The translations under genes and the position numbers were made by a program. 64,000 nucleotides of DNA, taken from positions 27,477,001 to 27,541,000 of the forward strand of contig NC_088920.1 in assembly GCF_038396675.1 (NCBI RefSeq), given 5' to 3'. The first letter of the stretch is position 1, and each line of letters begins with the position of its first letter. Below are positions 42,636 to 52,953 of the stretch, piece after piece. The notes under the pieces were generated by a model. It searched no databases. It was not told where the DNA came from and worked only from the letters and a program-made list of their open reading frames with translations. The stretch is from Hydra vulgaris (taxonomy: Eukaryota; Cnidaria; Hydrozoa; Anthoathecata; Hydridae).

Positions 42636-42925
42636 CCACCCACCCCAAGCTTATTAAGACCCCCCCCCTCCTTTACTAATTTTGTTTATCTCATAACTAA
42701 AAAAAATCCTTTAAAAAATCTTGCAAATCTTAATTGGTCAAAAATTAGGTTTTCGTTTATTTCTCACAATAGTATAAAACTTATACAAGCATACTAAGTC
42801 CTATTGAAATTATGAAACAGCTGTTAAAAAAATTCATAAATTAAAATTTCCGCTGACCTATTTATTAAGACCCTCCCCCCCCACCTCCCATTTATTAGAT
42901 CTGGATTAATATCCCCCCCCCCCCA
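42636..42925. repeat. Cluster of poly-C tracts
   Basis: Runs of 9 to 12 C at about 42660, 42874 and 42913, with shorter CCCACCC runs and two copies of TTATTAAGACCC. The opposite strand is therefore G-rich and could form quadruplex structures. Function unknown. Confidence 0.7.
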
Positions 42926-43109
42926 AGATTAAGAACACGAGAGTAATCTGAAAATAGCAAAAATAACTCCAACCCTCAAAACAGCAATCATATTAACATT
43001 ACAAATTTTTGTCTAAGTTCTTTCAATTTTTTCAAAAATTTAATAATCAAAAAGGTATAACAAATGTAAAATTATCTTAAATATCATTAATTACTTACTC
43101 CAAGAATTC

Positions 43110-43650
43110 TCAATTTACACTAGGCATATTCATTGATTTGTCAAAAGTTTTTTATGTTGTTAATCATGATGTATTTAAAAAAAAAACTGGAAATCTATAG
43201 TGTGAGGGATAGAATTTCAAGTTGGTTAAAAAGCTATTTTAGCAAATGTAAACAATTTGTTTATAACAAGAAATGTTCATTTCAAATATAAATGAATAAA
43301 ACATGTGGTGTTTCCCAAGGATCCGTATTTGAGCCCCTTTTATTTCTAATATTCATTAAAATCTTAACAAAGCTTCAAATTGAATGATGGGTCACTTTTC
43401 CAGTCACATTAATATATAAATACATATTAATAATATGACGGATGAACTAAAAATTCACATTGATTTAAAAATGGATTGTCTTTAAATATTAATAAAACAT
43501 AATGGATACTTTTATGTCTCTTTTAAGACTCAATCTTTAGAAAAAAAGAGATTAAAAAAATGATGTTTTACTTATCTATTGACAACACTATCCTAACAAA
43601 AATAAAGTTACAAAATTCCTAGGCTTAATGATCAAAAATCTAGGAAAGCA
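43110..43650 (+). pseudogene. LINE RT palm fragment with damaged catalytic box
   Basis: The plus strand gives LGIFIDLSKVFYVVNHDVFK, then KLEIYSVRDRISSWLKSYFS, then TCGVSQGSVFEPLLFLIFI. The RT A-box is normally DLSKAFD and here reads DLSKVFY, so the second conserved Asp is gone. Later words (KMDCL, KFLGLMI-like) follow in broken frames. Dead copy. Confidence 0.8.
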
Positions 43651-44045
43651 GGAGTCTACTGCAAGCAATAAATTAACTCATTGCTTGCAGTAGGCCATTT
43701 TTTATGCCTTATTAAAATCCATGAGTAAAAATTCTTAAAACTGAATGTTATTTTCATCAACACAAAAATTTTTATCTGCATTTTAATTAATTCATATACT
43801 AAACTTTTACAAAATTTAAAATACAAAAACTGCACATACAAATTTTATAAGGCAAAAGACAAAAGCATTTCTTTCCATAAATTTATCATTCATAGATTCC
43901 ATGTCAATATTTTTGAAAACTGCACATTCATTTTAAAGAATTGCAAGACTTGATAAGCAACTTTGTCCTATAGTATATTGATGATTGATTTTTGATGCCT
44001 TTAAAATCAAAATAACAGTACAATTAGTTATAATTAAAATTTTTT

Positions 44046-44116
44046 TTTTTAAAGCTATCCTGTTGACTTTTTTGTGCAATTAGTGCACAAAAAAGTCAAC
44101 AGGATAGCTTTAAAAA
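44046..44116. repeat. Perfect palindrome, 33-nt arms
   Basis: Arms 44046-44078 and 44084-44116 are exact inverses around a 5-nt loop. The core word is GCTATCCTGTTGACTTTTTT. Confidence 0.95.
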
Positions 44117-45120
44117 TTCAGTCAAGATATTCAGTGCAGGGAAAAGTCAATTCATGATTTTTAGAACAAATTCATTAGAGAAGATAAGAGCAGGTGGTTT
44201 CTGCTTTTTGTAACTATTTTTAGTATATAAATTATTTCTAAATAGACCACTGTAATTACATATTATTATGTTGATTTCTGCAACTATGTATGATTTTGAC
44301 CAAAATTCTGTATCTTTTGTACTTGTGATTTTTAAAAAAATGCAGCTTGTAGAGCCTATAGTATCAAAGTAGGCAAACACTACTGGCCCCTAAAAATATC
44401 ATGGATGAAAGCAGCAGGATCATAAGAGACACAAACCTTGAAGACAACAAATTAATTTTACTTTCATAAAAATACTAAAAGAATTGGAGTCCAAATTAAA
44501 CATATTAAATCAATACCTATTAACACAGCAATACTTTTCATTTATATGTAACATAAATTATGTAAATATGTTAATATTATTAACACATCAACATAAACCT
44601 ATACAAAATTTTATATAAATTTTGTAAACATTATGTGAAGAAAATCACATAAAACTAAACTTAAACCTTTCTACCAGCATCAGAGCATAATTTTTGTATA
44701 ATTCTCATAAACAATTTTGCTATAACCTTTTAAACTTCTTCTTTTTTTTTTAAATAAAAAATGAAAGTTTTGAATGTTTATGAACTAAATGTTTTTGACA
44801 TTTTATGTTTAAATTTATAATTATATATTAAAATTATAAAGAATATTCTTCTGTGTTTATAAATCTCCATAATTTGAAATCCAAAAATAAATAACATTTT
44901 TGTTTTTGGTAAAAATATTAGGAGTCACTTTACCAAACTAAAAATACCCAATCAGTAAAAAAATGAAATTAGTAAAAAAAATAACACTTATGTGACTTGA
45001 ATTTCTACTCTGCATTGGCAAGTCCTATGAAACAGCCTAGAATTAGAGATTTTATAAATTACTTATATATTATTAAAAGAATTTTATTTATATAAAAAAT
45101 ATATATATATAACATATCTT

Positions 45121-45167
45121 AGATTTAAACCTCTAATTATATAATATATAATTAGAGGTTTAAATCT
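45121..45167. repeat. Perfect palindrome, 23-nt arms
   Basis: AGATTTAAACCTCTAATTAT ATA mirrored with a 1-nt centre. Confidence 0.9.
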
Positions 45168-47680
45168 TAGACACAAGTTTTATATAATGGTATAGACAGT
45201 CAGTAGTACTGACACTATAAGCTTAAGTTAGATAAGTGTTTTTTTTTATACTAATTTATTACTGCTCTGTTCTATAAGAACATTGAGCTCGTATTTTGTA
45301 AAATACACGAACATATTTGACATAAAGAAGAAAAAGATATAAGAAGGAAAAAGTTTATATATAAAAAAAATGCATACGAAGGAAAAAGTTTATATTAAAC
45401 TCCTTCTATAGAACAAATATATAAATAAAAACTTTTTGCAAATTCAAAAACAAATTTCTATATGACAAGAACTTGGCACTACGCTTTGGAGGTTCAACCA
45501 AACAGTTATACGCCAAATATTTGAGCTAAAACGCAAACGCTTTTGCTGCACAATCTAAGCTGCGCAAAGCAAGTCTGATATCAGTCATTTCATAGACGAT
45601 ATCATAAGTGACGCTTTTAACGTATATATTAGGGAGGGGGACAGTGGGGAGAAATGGGACGCAGGAGAAGTGGAACATCCTAAAAATTCCAATTAGGAGA
45701 GGTCTCGAATTAATGTTATCTAATGTAAATAATAAGATTCACCTCCCTCTATTTAGCATACATTGCTTTGTTTTTTTGCGCGTGGTAAAAACCACATTTT
45801 TGAAAAGCCCCCTCCCTCCAAAACAAAACAAAACAAAAACTTTTTTTGATGGGTGAAAATTAATTGATATCCCATTTCTGCCATATAGCTTTCGGGTAAT
45901 TGTGAATTTTGAGGAAATCTCTTGAGTATTTTGATGAAGATTACGTAGTTTACGATTTTAAAAGTTTTTAATTAATATGTTTTGTTACTATATTGTTAAT
46001 TACTTATTTGTCTTATTTCACCCAATACCTGTCCCACTTTACGATTGGGACAGGTTTTCGGTGAATGGAACAGTTCCTATAAAATCAAAAGTATATATAC
46101 TTTATCATTACCTGCTGCCAATGTAAACCTTATTTTATTAAAATGAGAATTTTCAATATATTTGAACTCGACGTTTTAAAATTTCATTTTATGTTTATAT
46201 GCGGAAAAACAATCTATCCCCCCTATTACGTTAAATAAATCTTTAAAGATCTATTTAACGTAAAACACAGCAACAAATAAACTTTATAAATATAAATATT
46301 TTTAAAGAACCTTTTTGTCACACAAATTTTAATCATTTTTTAAAAACAAAAGAAAAAACTTAATTCTTTACCTCGATAACATACCTCGGATTCTTTACAC
46401 AAAATCTTTAAAAAACTTAAATCTAGATTCAACAAGGTTTTAAGATCCCTTCATTACACAATTAGATATCGAAGTAAAAGATAAGTTTCTTACGGAATAA
46501 AATATTTTTGTCATTATTTCTAACTATTTCTTTTATGTTTTGAATGTTATGGAGTCTTTTTCTATGGTTTTCTCATTTTTACCAAATAATGTTTTCCAAA
46601 CTATGCTCTGCATATTTCAGAATTGAAGAAAACAGCTATTTATTTCTTATCGTGGTCCTTTTTATGGAATAAAATAACTTTGCATAATTTTGATTTGTCT
46701 TCGAAAAGGACTTTAACTTATTTTCAAACGAAAATTAAAAGAAATTAATATTTATTATTTTTACATCTTTTTAAGTTTTTAGTTCTTTTTTGTTTTATAT
46801 ATTTTATCCAATTTATTTATATTTTAAATGCACACTTATATACAGTTTATGTTGATTTATTTTTATTGGTTAACTTGATTTTTTCATATTATTTGATATT
46901 GTAAAGGGCTTAATAATGATGAGATTGTATGATCTTCTGGAAGTCCTGCCAATAATACTTTTAACAAAGCCATTCTGTAATTGATTTTCTTTGCTGAGTA
47001 CATCGAATAATTAAATGAAGCTGACGGAAAAAGATATTGACTCCGTTTTGATATTAGAAACAGGATGATTTTCAAATCATCCTGTTTCTACCATAGCATA
47101 GTTTTTCCATTTCTACCATAGTTTTTCAGTCTCTATGAACATATGAATAAATTTTTTAGTTTAAGTGTTTTCTATGTTTAATTTTTATTCGGTAAAATAT
47201 ATCAGCAACCTCAGTTAAAGCTATTTTTCAAGTTGACTTCCAGTCAATATAGAATGCAACATTCACGTTAATGGTAACCGAAATGCTACTGTGGTTCTCT
47301 TTGCTACCATATTCTTTCACCCTATGTTAGTTTAAGTACTTCTTTTCCATCCGGCATTTTAGGCTTTCTAAATTTTGTTGATGCCCAGTATTTAAATTTA
47401 ACAGCTGTTTAAATTTGCAAAAATCTTTTAATTGTTACGCTACGAATTTTAAATGTATCTTATTTTGTAATTGAATACGTTATTTAATACACAAAAGCAT
47501 GTTGTTTTTGAAAAATTTAGTGTCCTTTGTTATAAAGTAATTATAATTATTATAACTATAACATATATATCATATATAACATACTATAACTTATATATGA
47601 TGTATCATATATATCATATATAAGTTATATATGATATATCATATATACCAAATATTATATATAACTATACTGAATCTTTA

Positions 47681-47926
47681 CTATAGTATAGGCTTTAAAA
47701 CTCTTTTTGTTGGCATTTTAAGTTCATAAATGCAGAGATGATATCTTCCAGGATAATCTGCTAGTTTATTACTTCTAAACCACTCATTAACTTTCGATAA
47801 TTGTTCGTTTCTTGTTTCAAATATTGTATTAATATCTCTGTGGAAATAAAAAAGATTGAAGTCATCTGCAGAAAGAATACAATTTAATAGATCTGTTGCT
47901 AATGAAATAATAAAAATCTGCAACTA
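47681..47926 (-). pseudogene. LINE RT fragment with ADD catalytic box, cut by a palindrome
   Basis: The minus strand gives LLNCILSADDFNLFYFHRDI, then NTIFETRNEQLSKVNEWFRS, then NKLADYPGRYH. This is RT palm box C (usual FADDTNLF) and the following helix (usual NEWFKANKLSLN..KT). Upstream coding sequence is replaced by the inverted arm of a palindrome, so the copy is truncated exactly at the palindrome centre. Confidence 0.8.
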
Positions 47927-47983
47927 TTTAGTTGCAGATTTTTATTATTTCATTAGCAACAGATCTATTAAATTGTATTCTTT
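47872..47983. repeat. Perfect palindrome, 55-nt arms, 2-nt loop
   Basis: Arms 47872-47926 and 47929-47983 are exact inverses; the core is AAATCTGCAACTA/TAGTTGCAGATTT. The left arm is LINE coding sequence on the minus strand. Confidence 0.97.
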
Positions 47984-48063
47984 AATAGATAGCTGTAGAC
48001 AGATCTATTAAATTGTATTCTTTAATAGATAGCAACAGATCTATTAAATTGTATTCTTCAAGT
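47961..48063. repeat. Tandem copies of the palindrome tail
   Basis: ACAGATCTATTAAATTGTAT then TC(T/A) occurs three times in a row (starting about 47960, 48000 and 48036), extending the right arm of the palindrome. Confidence 0.85.
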
Positions 48064-48411
48064 AGCTAGCTGTAGCTAGCCAAATGATACATATCACAGC
48101 TTTTTACCCAGAAATGTTGTTGCAATACAGCATTAGCTACCTATCATAGCTTTGTTGCTAGCAACTTTATAACGATAATTCTCTAGCTACTTGGTAGCTA
48201 TAGAGATATGCATCATATCGAGGGTTTTAAGTTTAGGATTTTCAATCATTCTAAAACAACATGATAAAAATGATAAAGATGCCGATAGCTACATTTCATA
48301 GCCTGCTTAGAAATTTAAAAAATGTAAGTTGATACCGATAGCTGAAAAGCTACTATTATATTATTGTAGCTAACTACAACAAGTCTTTATCTATTCGATA
48401 GCTACATAATG
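48050..48411. repeat. Cluster of TAGCTA/AGCTAC words
   Basis: More than a dozen TAGCTA, GTAGCT or GATAGC words in both orientations. The last unit, GATAGCTACATAATGTA, is split from a matching GATAGCCACATAATGTA at 51360 by the 2.9-kb transposon. Confidence 0.6.
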
Positions 48412-48774
48412 TAGGGGAGATGGGGGCGCATTGATCGCCGGGGCAGTATGATCTTTTGGCTTTTACTCGTTCATTTTTGCCTTACTAGAAGTGAGGTTGC
48501 AATTTAATTAACCATTTCCCTAATTGATTATTCGTAATATTTTTTCATAAGGTTATCAGCGTCAAAAAAAATAAAGAAAATATTGTTTTTCGTCATAAAA
48601 AGTGATTTTTTTAAATCGTACTATAATTCAAATATATTTTTATTTAGATGTCTGTATGCGTTAACAACAATTTTATTTTAAATTTGTAAGTGTTAGGTGT
48701 ATAATATAATATATAATTTTTATTTGGCTGCAATTTATACAGTAGATATTGCTATCAATATGTTACCTATACCT

Positions 48775-48855
48775 ATTGGGGTACATTGATCTTTGACTAT
48801 GCGGGGCCCATTGATCGGAGGATCAAAGTGCCCCATAGAAGACGAAGTGCCCCAT
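48775..48855. promoter_or_regulatory. Left subterminal repeats of transposon A
   Basis: TTGGGGTACATTGATCTTTG, GGGGCCCATTGATCGGAGGA and GATCAAAGTGCCCCAT lie within 80 bp. They echo the terminal repeat word GCATTGATCG. They are plausible transposase-binding sites by analogy with other Tc1/mariner elements. Confidence 0.5.
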
Positions 48856-49128
48856 GTTTTTGTTTATAAGCAATACAGTTAAACGAATGGAATTGTATTT
48901 ATAATTTAAAAAAAAACTATATATAAACAAACAATAGCTTTTAGCATTTCATTTTTTAAATCTACTTATGTTATAAGCTAGTAATAATAATACTATTATT
49001 TTATAATATCAAAAGAATAATATTTAACATAATAATTAAAAAATATTTAACATAATATTATTATGTTAAATATTAGCATTTATTAAAAACATATGTTTTT
49101 ATTGATATATTTTTTTACAAATCTTAAA

Positions 49129-50779
49129 ATGGTTAGAAATAGAATTAAAAAAACAAATAAAGTTGCTATACCAAGTGAAACAATGAAAGTAGCTGTTAAT
49201 AAAGTTTTAGAAGGAACACAACTGAATGTTGTAGCACGTCAGTTTAACATAGATAGAATGACTTTAAAAAGATATTGTCGTAAAAAGAGGCTTAATCCAA
49301 ATGAAGCTTTCAAGCCTAACTACAACAATAGATAAGTTTTTACAGCAGAAGATGAAAAAAGTTTATCAAGTTATTTACTAATTGCATCAAAAATGAACTA
49401 TGGCCTTTCAACTAGGTCAACGCGATTATTGGCATATGAATTTGCTTTAAAAAACAATAAGATATGCCCATCATCATGGATCAAAAATAAAATTGCAGGC
49501 ATTGATTGGTTGCAAGGTTTTATGAAAAGACAACCAGAGTTGTCTCTACGAACACCTGAAGCAACGAGCTTCGCTCGATCAACAGCTTTTAACAAACACA
49601 CTGTAAGAGAGTTTTTTCAAAATCTTAAAACGGTAAGAAATCGATATAAATATAATCCTAACTGTATATATAATGTTGATGAAACTGGTTTAACAACCGT
49701 TCAAAAGCCGGTAAAGGTTTTAGCTGGTAGAGGAAGCAAACAAGTTGGAAGAATCACATCTGCAGAACGAGGAACATTGGTATCTGCATGTTGTGCCTCT
49801 AATGCTATTAGAAATTCCATTCCTCCATTATTTATTTTTCCTAGGGTAAAGTTTCATGATTACATGATTAAGGAAGGACCTCCTGGATGTGTGGGATTTG
49901 CAAATCCTTCTGGTTGGATGAACTCAGAAATTTTCATAGAATGGATTAAACATTTTGTTAAATATTCAAACTGTCCTCAGGAATCTCCAGTTTTGTTACT
50001 TCTCGACAGTCATGAAAGTCATATTTCTGTTAAAGGCTTGGAGCTTGCAATTCAACACGGAATTACAATGATAAGTTTTCCTCCCCATTGCAGCCATAAA
50101 TTGCAGCCATTAGATAGAACTGTTTTTGGACCATTGAAAAGGTTTTACAATTCTGCATGTGATAATTGGATGGTTGAAAACAATATCATAAATGGTCATT
50201 GAACCAATGACCATTTATGATATTGTTTCAATAGTTCGAGAACCGTATACAAAAGCTTTCTCACCATCTAATTTACAGACAGGATTTAGAGTAGCTGGCA
50301 TTGAGCCATTCAATTCTGAAATTTTCAAAGATGACGAATATTTACCATCATCAGTTACAGATAGAGCTGCTCCAGATACAGTTACTATCACTCCTGTCAA
50401 CAACATGGAATCTGAAATGATACCAGCACATGTTAATCACATAGAGTCTGAAATAACTATAGTAAATATTGAAACAAGTATTTTAAACAAAGTGTCAACA
50501 AGTGTTGCTTCTATAATCTCACCTGAGGTTTTAAAACCTTACCCAAAAGCATCTGCCAGAAAAAAAAATGTTAAAAGTAGGCAGTTAAAAGCAAGGATCT
50601 TGACTGATACTCCTGTCAGAAATGAAATTCGTTTGTCAAAAGAAAAGAAAATTTTGAAGCAAACCAAAAATCAACAAAAAGTCTCCACAAAAGATAAGAA
50701 AGAAACTAAGAATTACTTGCTTAGGAATAAAAAACAATGTAAACCAAAAGCTGCTTCACATCTTGACTTTCACAAATGA
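49129..50779 (+). pseudogene. Tigger/pogo-like transposase, broken by a stop and a palindrome
   Basis: Likely start ATG 49129 (VRNRIKKTNK). N-terminal HTH of the psq/CENP-B type (VARQFNIDRMTLKRYCRKK), then a second DNA-binding part ending GFMKRQPELSLRTPEATS. Then a DDE_1 catalytic core: YNVDETGLT (Asp 49678-80), LLLDSHESH (Asp 50005-07), LQPLDRTVFGPLK (Asp 50113-15), a DD35D spacing. GFRVAGIEPFNSEIF follows, then a lysine-rich tail. Lesions: an in-frame TAA at 49333-49335, apparently one base from a Gln codon, and a 24-nt-arm palindrome at 50178-50228 that shifts the frame before PMTIYDIVS. All three catalytic residues are present, but the gene cannot make a full protein. Confidence 0.9.
50178..50228. 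repeat. Perfect palindrome inside the transposon A gene
   Basis: Arms 50178-50201 and 50205-50228 (24 nt) with an AAC loop. The right arm encodes the conserved MTIYDIV; the left arm is its inverted copy and replaces native coding sequence. Confidence 0.95.
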
Positions 50780-51094
50780 TGAAATATTCTTAATCAAAAT
50801 ATTGTACTTTACAAGTTTTGTAAACTTAAAAGTTGTATTCTTATTTCAGTCTTTATATTTCAGTTCTTATAAATTTCAAGTTGTTGTAAAGTTTTAAACG
50901 TATATAAAGCGGGTAGCTTATAGCTGCTGTGATTTATACATTTTTTAATTAAAAATTAGACTAGTGGGTTTAACTGCTATATTTAAAAAATAATTAAAAA
51001 ATTTAGATGTATTATATGTTATACAATATTACCCTTTGACTAAATTATTTACAAGATTTAGTTATAGAAGTGTTAAACGTTTAGATAATATTAC

Positions 51095-51180
51095 GCATAT
51101 AAGATCAATGTGCCCCAAGTCGGAGATCATAGTACCCCATAGTTTGGGGTACATTGATCTTTTGAGAGGGTTGTTTAAAA
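51095..51180. promoter_or_regulatory. Right subterminal repeats of transposon A
   Basis: GATCAATGTGCCCCAAGT, GATCATAGTACCCCATAG and GGGGTACATTGATCTTTTG mirror the left cluster. Confidence 0.5.
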
Positions 51181-51348
51181 GTTAAAATTATTCATGTTTA
51201 TCATTTTTTTAAATCAAAATATTTATATATTCCAAAAGCCAGATAGTTCTACATGTGTTTCGTAGTTAATAAGTTTTTACATCTCTTTCAGGTTCTGCGC
51301 AATTTTCAAAACACTGCTACGGCGATCAATGCGCCCCCATCTCCCCTA

Positions 51349-51814
51349 CCTTTATAGCTCGATAGCCACATAATGTACAAAAAAAAAAGTTCTGAAATAT
51401 GGTTAACAAATTAAATAATATGTAATAACAATACTATAGCATAAATACGAACAAGTAACATAATGCAAATTTTTGCTAGATTAACTAGCTAGCGATTCAA
51501 ACCGGGTTCCATGTTGATGGAAGCCAATATCAGATTAACTATTTGAACATAAGGATGATCTAAAAGACGTTCGTGACGTATGAAAAATGAATGAAACAAA
51601 GATAATCTAAATTAATAGTAACAAGTATAGCAAAAATAGCAATTAATAGTAATAAGAAATTGTTATATAATAATCTTAATTAATTACAAACTCTTTCATA
51701 AAAATCAAACAATTGATCATGCATATACTTTTTAATCTTTGATTTTTCTTTAACAATATTGTTAAAGAGATATTTAATTAACAGCTCCTTATATACTAAG
51801 TATTAAATATGTTG
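51349..51814. other. AT-rich spacer between transposons A and B
   Basis: No gene. It begins with GATAGCCACATAATGTA, continuing the TAGCTA-type sequence seen left of transposon A. Confidence 0.45.
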
Positions 51815-52006
51815 TAGAGTAAAACCGGTCAAACCGTACGCTTATCAATAAAAATTAAAAAAACTTTTTTTTTTTTTTAACTTTTTTTTTTTATTAGATA
51901 GGTAATAAAAAACAACATAAGATAATATAAATATATGTTAAAAAAAAAATAAAGTTATTGAAAATGTTAAATGTAAAAATAAAAATAAAAATTGTGCGGT
52001 TTTAGG

Positions 52007-52011
52007 CGACA
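52007..52011. repeat. Target-site duplication of Transib, left
   Basis: CGACA directly before the heptamer CACAGTG. Identical to 55336-55340. A GC-rich 5-bp duplication is characteristic of Transib. Confidence 0.92.
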
Positions 52012-52050
52012 CACAGTGGGACGAAATCCCGATTTCGTGGCCAAAAGTCA
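52012..52050 (+). repeat. Transib left terminal repeat, RSS-like
   Basis: Heptamer CACAGTG, then 22 bp (GGACGAAATCCCGATTTCGT GG), then CCAAAAGTC, which matches 6 of 9 positions of the RSS nonamer ACAAAAACC. The heptamer equals the consensus RSS heptamer. Confidence 0.85.
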
Positions 52051-52119
52051 AATTTTTGTATTTTATATTTTCGTCTTTTTACGTTCAGATCTTGTTTACA
52101 GATAGTCCTAGAACAAAAT

Positions 52120-52170
52120 TCCGAACAGAGCAGGTATATACCTGCTCTAAGGTGGCCTGGGCGTCAGTTG
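52120..52170. repeat. Perfect 22-bp palindrome
   Basis: AGAGCAGGTATATACCTGCT CT with no loop, in the Transib 5' non-coding part. A second one, AATGCGTGGTGCGACATTAA with its inverse, lies at about 52557-52613. Confidence 0.8.
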
Positions 52171-52867
52171 ACATTTAGCCTCCGTTCGGTACGCACTAAA
52201 CAAGTGGACACGTCGAAAAATTCTTGCCTGTTTTAAAGTGCTGTTAAACTGAAGAAACTATATCAATTGGAATTCGGCAAAATGGTTTCACTTTCTTGAG
52301 GCATGTAGAATATATGATTATGCACTGTTATTGCTAATTTTAATTTTTTTCATATTTGAATCGCACGACAAGTAAACATAAAGAATTGTAAATTTTTTTA
52401 TCTGAAATCGATTTTCTAATGTCGTTTTAAAAATTTAACGGTGGTTATCCACCTTATTTTGACAAGGAACTGATCGTGTATAGTGTTAAATATAACATAT
52501 TAAAAAACTGGCTGCCATTGAGTGCCATTTTAATAATGAGACTAGTTTTTATCGAGGAATGCGTGGTGCGACATTAAACTATGTTAATAGATTAATGTCG
52601 CACCACGCATTAATGGTCATGGAAATTAGTGAATTAACATTATTTAATAGCACTAACTACATTTTAATGCAATAATTTTTTTTTTTAAATATATGCTTTA
52701 AAAGTTACTTCTCATTCCGTTTTATGATAATCTCAAATAGTCCTCAAAGAACTTTCAGCAGTTATTACTGTATTTTTTTTTACAGAGTCTTCCAAATCTT
52801 CAAATATGGAATTTTTAAGAAAAGATATATTCTTAATGGTGAAAGATAGTTTAAAAAATGAATATCT

Positions 52868-52953
52868 GTTATTTTGAAAATTGCATCTGTCAAAACATCA
52901 ATGATGAATAAATTCATCATTGATGTTTTGACAGATGCAATTTTCAAAATAAC
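52868..52953. repeat. Perfect palindrome at the start of the Transib gene
   Basis: Arms 52868-52909 and 52912-52953 (42 nt), loop AA. The right arm continues in frame into the conserved transposase (DVLTDAIFKIT); the left arm is its inverted copy and supplies the first ATG (52901). Confidence 0.95.

Larger units (their letters stand above)
41106..43109. other. Region upstream of the Rab6-like gene; no promoter motif recognised
   Basis: No TATA box at a sensible distance can be singled out in such AT-rich DNA. A duplicated 135-bp unit and poly-C tracts within it are listed separately. Confidence 0.35.
43651..47680. other. AT-rich sequence with palindromes, no supported gene
   Basis: About 4 kb. 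Short frames at 44147-44380 (-), 45608-45856 (+) and 46884-47075 (-) have no recognisable domain. Palindromes lie at about 43660-43697, 44046-44116, 45121-45167, 46220-46262 and 47046-47085. Purine-rich TAGGGAGGGGGACAGTGGGG at 45630 and TATCCCCCCTA near 46216 may be ends of an old element. Confidence 0.4.
48414..51346 (+). mobile_element. Tigger/pogo-like DNA transposon A, 2.93 kb
   Basis: Terminal repeats GGGGAGATGGGGGCGCATTG ATCGCCG and the exact inverse CGGCGATCAATGCGCCCCCA TCTCCCC are flanked by TA (48412-48413, 51347-48), as expected for the Tc1/mariner superfamily. Subterminal repeats built on GGGGYACATTGATC occur at both ends. It carries one broken transposase gene. Confidence 0.92.

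Noticed and set aside
45630-46225. A 590-bp MITE with GGGAGGGGG/CCCCCC ends next to TA
   Set aside because: Similarity between the two ends is too short and purine-biased to be convincing.
46884-47075. 63-codon minus-strand frame as part of the nearby LINE
   Set aside because: No RT or tail motif, and its end overlaps a palindrome at 47046-47085.
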